Source of the DNA: Clostridiaceae bacterium HFYG-1003
Lineage (GTDB): Bacteria > Bacillota > Clostridia > Clostridiales > Clostridiaceae
DNA length: 64,000 nt
Direction: 5' to 3'
NCBI GenBank assembly: GCA_024579835.1
Contig: CP102060.1
Location: forward strand, 2,455,558 to 2,519,557
The position numbers and the translations under genes were made by a program. The notes under the pieces were generated by a model, which did no database searches, was not told the origin of the DNA, and saw nothing but the letters and a program-made list of their open reading frames with translations. Shown here one piece after another: positions 61,210 through 64,000 of the stretch. Within the stretch, counting starts at the first letter, position 1. Every line of letters begins with the position of its first letter.

Positions 61210-61236
61210 ACCAGGCGGATTCCGCCTGGTTTTTTT
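61210..61236 (+). terminator. Terminator of the DUF937 gene
   Basis: ACCAGGCGGA pairs with TCCGCCTGGT across a single central base (a functional loop would open two or three pairs), followed by seven T, 69 bases after the stop. Confidence 0.85.
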
Positions 61237-61359
61237 ATGGTGCCTGCCAAAATGGCTGAACAGCCTCCCCATATGACGCCAGACTGACCCGTCCGCTGTT
61301 CCAGTCGCTACTTGCGCTCAGGCCGGAACTCAAAATGCGGCATCCTCCGTCTGGGTGTC

Positions 61360-61400
61360 AAAACACCCGGATCCTCCTGGCAGGAAGATCCGGGTGTTTT
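61360..61400 (-). terminator. Terminator of the kbl-tdh-ACT operon
   Basis: AAAACACCCGGATC pairs with GATCCGGGTGTTTT around a short loop. On the minus strand it follows the ACT gene by 58 bases; T/A runs on both sides allow use in both directions. Confidence 0.8.
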
Positions 61401-61458
61401 ATTTAACTGCTGCCTTTGGGGCGTTCGGACAGTTCCGGTGATTCTCGAATTCGACAGC

Positions 61459-61896
61459 CTACTCCATGGCGGAGATATCTGCCTCCAGGACATACTCCTC
61501 CAGGAGAAGCTTGTCGATCAGGTCCTTAATGTCGATGGACATGTCGGAGATGTCGACCGTCATGGTAACCATGGCCGCATCATTGATCGGAACGCCCTGG
61601 TTGATCGTGAGGATGTTGGCCTGATTGCCCGCCATCAGGTCGAGGACTTTGGACAGAGCTCCCGGCTTGTGATCCAGCAGGATCGAGATGGAGGCCTTTC
61701 GACCCCGGCTCATCTCGGAGAGCAGGAAGACATTATCCTTGTATTTGTAAAAAACGCTGCGCGAGATGCCTGCCTTTTTCACCCCTTCGGTGATGTCCTT
61801 CACCTTGCGGGTCGCCAGCAGAGTCTTGACTTCGATGATCTTACCGAAGATCTCCGGCAGTACGGTTCCGTTGACGATGAAAAACTGATCTTTCAT
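61459..61896 (-). CDS. ACT domain protein (PheB/UPF0735 type)
   Basis: A 145-residue protein: an N-terminal helical segment (20-65) with KDITEGVKKAGISRSVFYKY, resembling a helix-turn-helix, and a C-terminal ACT domain (about 70-145: SILLDHKPGALSKVLDLMA). This matches the UPF0735/PheB family, small amino-acid-sensing proteins often beside amino-acid metabolism genes. Its ribosome site (AAGGA) lies inside the end of tdh, four bases away, so it is co-translated. It may sense threonine or glycine, which is inference from position. Confidence 0.9.
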   Translation of the reverse strand: MKDQFFIVNGTVLPEIFGKIIEVKTLLATRKVKDITEGVKKAGISRSVFYKYKDNVFLLSEMSRGRKASISILLDHKPGALSKVLDLMAGNQANILTINQGVPINDAAMVTMTVDISDMSIDIKDLIDKLLLEEYVLEADISAME

Positions 61897-61900
61897 CCCA

Positions 61901-62860
61901 TCAGTCCTTGATGTTCAGTTTGATTCTCAATTTCTCCAGCATGTCGGTGGTCATCTTCGCCAGATCGTAGTCGGCCTTGAAGCCCCATTCTTCCCGGGCA
62001 CTGGTGACATCGATGGAATCCGGCCAGGAATCGGCAATGGCCTGGCGGACCGGATCCACATTGTAGTGCATGGTGAAGTCCGGAATGTGCTTTTTGATCT
62101 CGGCTGCCACATGTTCCGGCGCAAAGCTCATGGCGGAGATGTTGAACGCGTTGCGGTGGATGAGTCTGGCCGGATCCGCTTCCATGAGCTGGATGATGGC
62201 ATTGAGGGCGTCAGGCATGTACATCATGTCCATGTAGGTGCCTTCCTGAATGAAGCTGGTATAAGAATGATTTTTCAGGGCTTCATAATAGATGTCAACC
62301 GCGTAGTCGGTGGTTCCGCCGCCGGGCAGCGCGACATTGGAAATGAGGCCGGGGAAGCGGACACCGCGGGTGTCGACGCCATACTTTTTAAAGTAGTAGT
62401 CACACAGCAGCTCGCCGGATACCTTGGTAACTCCGTACATTGTCGCCGGACGCTGCAGGGTGTCCTGCGGCGTGTTCACCTTGGGGGTGCTGGGTCCGAA
62501 GGCGCCGATGGAGGACGGGGTGAAGAAATGGAGGTTCTTCTCCCGGGCCAGTTCCAGCGCGTTGACCAGACCGCCCATGTTGATGGTCCACGCCAGCTGG
62601 GGCTTGGCTTCAGCAACTGCCGACAGCAGAGCCGCCAGGTGGATCAGGGTGTCCGGATTGTGCTTCTGCACGATCTCGGCCATCATTTTGGGGTCCGTCA
62701 CATCGAGAATCTCGAAGGGTCCGCCGGTGCAGGCGATATTGCTTTCATCCCGCCGGATATCCGTGGCGATGACTTCGTCGGTTCCGTATACTTCTCTTAA
62801 TTTTCCTACCAGTTCAGATCCGATCTGTCCGAGGGATCCGGTCACTAAAATTTTCTTCAT
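61901..62860 (-). CDS. tdh: L-threonine 3-dehydrogenase, NAD-epimerase (SDR) type
   Basis: A 319-residue extended SDR protein: NAD loop [23 protein letters not shown] with the catalytic Tyr/Lys pair, and [22 protein letters not shown], typical of the short-chain threonine dehydrogenases of Flavobacterium and others. It oxidises L-threonine to 2-amino-3-ketobutyrate, which the neighbouring Kbl cleaves. Co-transcribed with kbl (24-base gap) and the ACT protein. The operon context makes this assignment strong over generic sugar epimerase. Confidence 0.92.
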   Translation of the reverse strand: MKKILVTGSLGQIGSELVGKLREVYGTDEVIATDIRRDESNIACTGGPFEILDVTDPKMMAEIVQKHNPDTLIHLAALLSAVAEAKPQLAWTINMGGLVNALELAREKNLHFFTPSSIGAFGPSTPKVNTPQDTLQRPATMYGVTKVSGELLCDYYFKKYGVDTRGVRFPGLISNVALPGGGTTDYAVDIYYEALKNHSYTSFIQEGTYMDMMYMPDALNAIIQLMEADPARLIHRNAFNISAMSFAPEHVAAEIKKHIPDFTMHYNVDPVRQAIADSWPDSIDVTSAREEWGFKADYDLAKMTTDMLEKLRIKLNIKD

Positions 62861-62884
62861 ATAGTCTGCTCGTTTTTCAGGATT

Positions 62885-64000
62885 CTACTTCAGAATCCCT
62901 AATTCCTTTCCAACTTTTTCGTAGATTGCCAGGGCTTCATCCAACATTTCCTTCGTGTGAGCGGCGGTGGGCATATTGCGCACCCGTCCGGTTCCCAGCG
63001 GTACCGTGGGGAATACGATGGATTTGCAGTATACGCCTTCTTCAAAGAGCTTTCTGGAGAATTCCTGAGTCAGCTTCTCATCGCCGATGATGCAGGGCGT
63101 AATCGGTGTTTCGGATTTCCCGATGTTGTAGCCAAGCTTTTTGAGTCCGGCCTTCAGATAGCGGCCATTTTCCCAAAGTCTGTCATGATACTCTTCCGAT
63201 TCCATCAGCATGGTAATGGCTTCCTTGGCTGCGGCAGCGGCTCCGGGAGTCAGCGAGGTGGAGAACAGGAACGGTCTGGCCCGGACTTTCAGCCAGTCAA
63301 TGAGATCGCGGGTTCCCGCCACATATCCGCCGACCACTCCAATGGCCTTGCTCAGAGTTCCGATTTGGAAATCGATCTCCTTTGACAGGCCGAAATGGTG
63401 CACAGTGCCGGCGCCTTTGCCCATGACACCTGATCCGTGAGCATCGTCCACGTAGGTAATGAGGTCAAATTCCTTGGCGATCTCGACGATTTCCGGCAGC
63501 TTGGCCACATCTCCGTCCATGGAGAAGACACCGTCGGTAATGAACATGATCTTCTTGTAGAGGCCTGACTCTTTGGCAGCTTTGGCCTGAGCTCTCAGAT
63601 CTTCCATATCCGAGTGCTTGACGCGGATGATCTTGGCTCTGGACAGGCGGCAGCCGTCAATGATGGACGCATGGTTGAGCTCATCGGACAGGATGGCATC
63701 ATCTTTGTCCATTACAGCGGAAATAGCGCCCATGTTGCAGTTGAATCCGGACTGGAAGGCGATGGCAGCTTCCGTATGCTTGAATTCCGCCAGCTTTTCT
63801 TCCAGTTCCCGGTGAATGGCCATGGTACCGTTGATGGTCCGAACCGCTCCTGCACCCACACCGTATTTGGCGGTGGCATCGTTGGCAGCCTGGATCAGCC
63901 GCTCGTGAGTGGCAAAACCAAGATAGTTATTCGAAGAAAGATTGACCAGGCGCTTGCCTTCGATGGTAATCTCCGGTCCGTTTGCGCCATCAAGGATATT
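62885..64000 (-). CDS. kbl: Glycine C-acetyltransferase (2-amino-3-ketobutyrate CoA ligase), partial
   Basis: 372 codons are visible, and the 5' end lies beyond the window (about 20-25 residues missing). A PLP-dependent alpha-oxoamine synthase: [21 protein letters not shown]-like loop, [22 protein letters not shown] with the PLP Asp/His, and the Schiff-base Lys in [13 protein letters not shown]. It converts 2-amino-3-ketobutyrate plus CoA to glycine plus acetyl-CoA. First visible gene of the kbl-tdh-ACT operon, a threonine-to-glycine route. Confidence 0.95.
   Translation of the reverse strand, partial: NILDGANGPEITIEGKRLVNLSSNNYLGFATHERLIQAANDATAKYGVGAGAVRTINGTMAIHRELEEKLAEFKHTEAAIAFQSGFNCNMGAISAVMDKDDAILSDELNHASIIDGCRLSRAKIIRVKHSDMEDLRAQAKAAKESGLYKKIMFITDGVFSMDGDVAKLPEIVEIAKEFDLITYVDDAHGSGVMGKGAGTVHHFGLSKEIDFQIGTLSKAIGVVGGYVAGTRDLIDWLKVRARPFLFSTSLTPGAAAAAKEAITMLMESEEYHDRLWENGRYLKAGLKKLGYNIGKSETPITPCIIGDEKLTQEFSRKLFEEGVYCKSIVFPTVPLGTGRVRNMPTAAHTKEMLDEALAIYEKVGKELGILK

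Overview
The window looks like a chromosomal segment of a Bacillota bacterium, probably of clostridial type. The evidence is: long runs of genes in the order known from the Bacillus subtilis abrB-spoIIE region; three T-box leader RNAs; strong AGGAGG-type ribosome binding sites; frequent TTG starts; PrsA-type lipoprotein foldases; SpoVG, PurR, DivIC, YabO and YabE homologs. GC content looks moderate (roughly mid-50s by eye, not computed). The gene set (branched-chain amino acid uptake and transamination, threonine-to-glycine cleavage, two peptidases) would suit an amino-acid-using anaerobe, but that is inference.

Layout. 1-3.7 kb: MFS exporter, tRNA-Leu and tRNA-Met, then yabR, divIC, yabO and hup, all on the minus strand. 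3.9-13.5 kb: yabN (MazG fusion), two PrsA-like foldases flanking a small membrane protein, mfd and pth. 13.5-16.8 kb: a two-component system followed by an HtrA-like membrane protein whose catalytic triad is gone. 17-21.2 kb: prs, a GlmU acetyltransferase domain without its uridylyltransferase half, a histidine phosphatase, spoVG and purR. 21.4-29.4 kb: ilvE, murC, a heterodimeric ABC exporter, a DUF975 protein and a small membrane protein. 29.6-36.8 kb: T-box/asnS, degV with a divergent TetR gene, pepA, and a second degV overlapping a PadR gene. 36.8-42.5 kb: repeats, then a T-box-led livJHMGF operon. 42.5-47.9 kb: Na/Pi cotransporter, Mrp/Nbp35 ATPase, a lipoprotein, rsmA and rnmV. 48.0-50.2 kb: a complete two-gene ISAs1-like insertion sequence with 19-bp terminal inverted repeats and a 9-bp target duplication. 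50.3-58.9 kb: yabE, tatD, a Crp/Fnr regulator, a PfkB kinase, a HAAS-type membrane protein, a GNAT acetyltransferase and T-box/metS. 59-64 kb: a Xaa-Pro peptidase, a DUF937 protein, and the kbl-tdh-ACT operon (kbl runs off the window).

The minus-strand backbone metS-tatD-yabE-rnmV-rsmA ... purR-spoVG-glmU-prs-pth-mfd ... yabN-yabO-divIC-yabR-tRNA follows the B. subtilis order. The sporulation genes normally interleaved there (yabG, sspF, spoVT, fin, yabP, yabQ, spoIIE) are not in the window. Accessory modules, many on the plus strand, sit between the backbone genes.

The points most worth following are the two-ORF insertion sequence with an operator-like palindrome, the protease-dead HtrA protein tied to a two-component system, the half GlmU, the Ser-rich repeat-built tail on Pth, and a striking number of short intergenic tandem repeats. 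No CRISPR array, prophage or rRNA operon is present.
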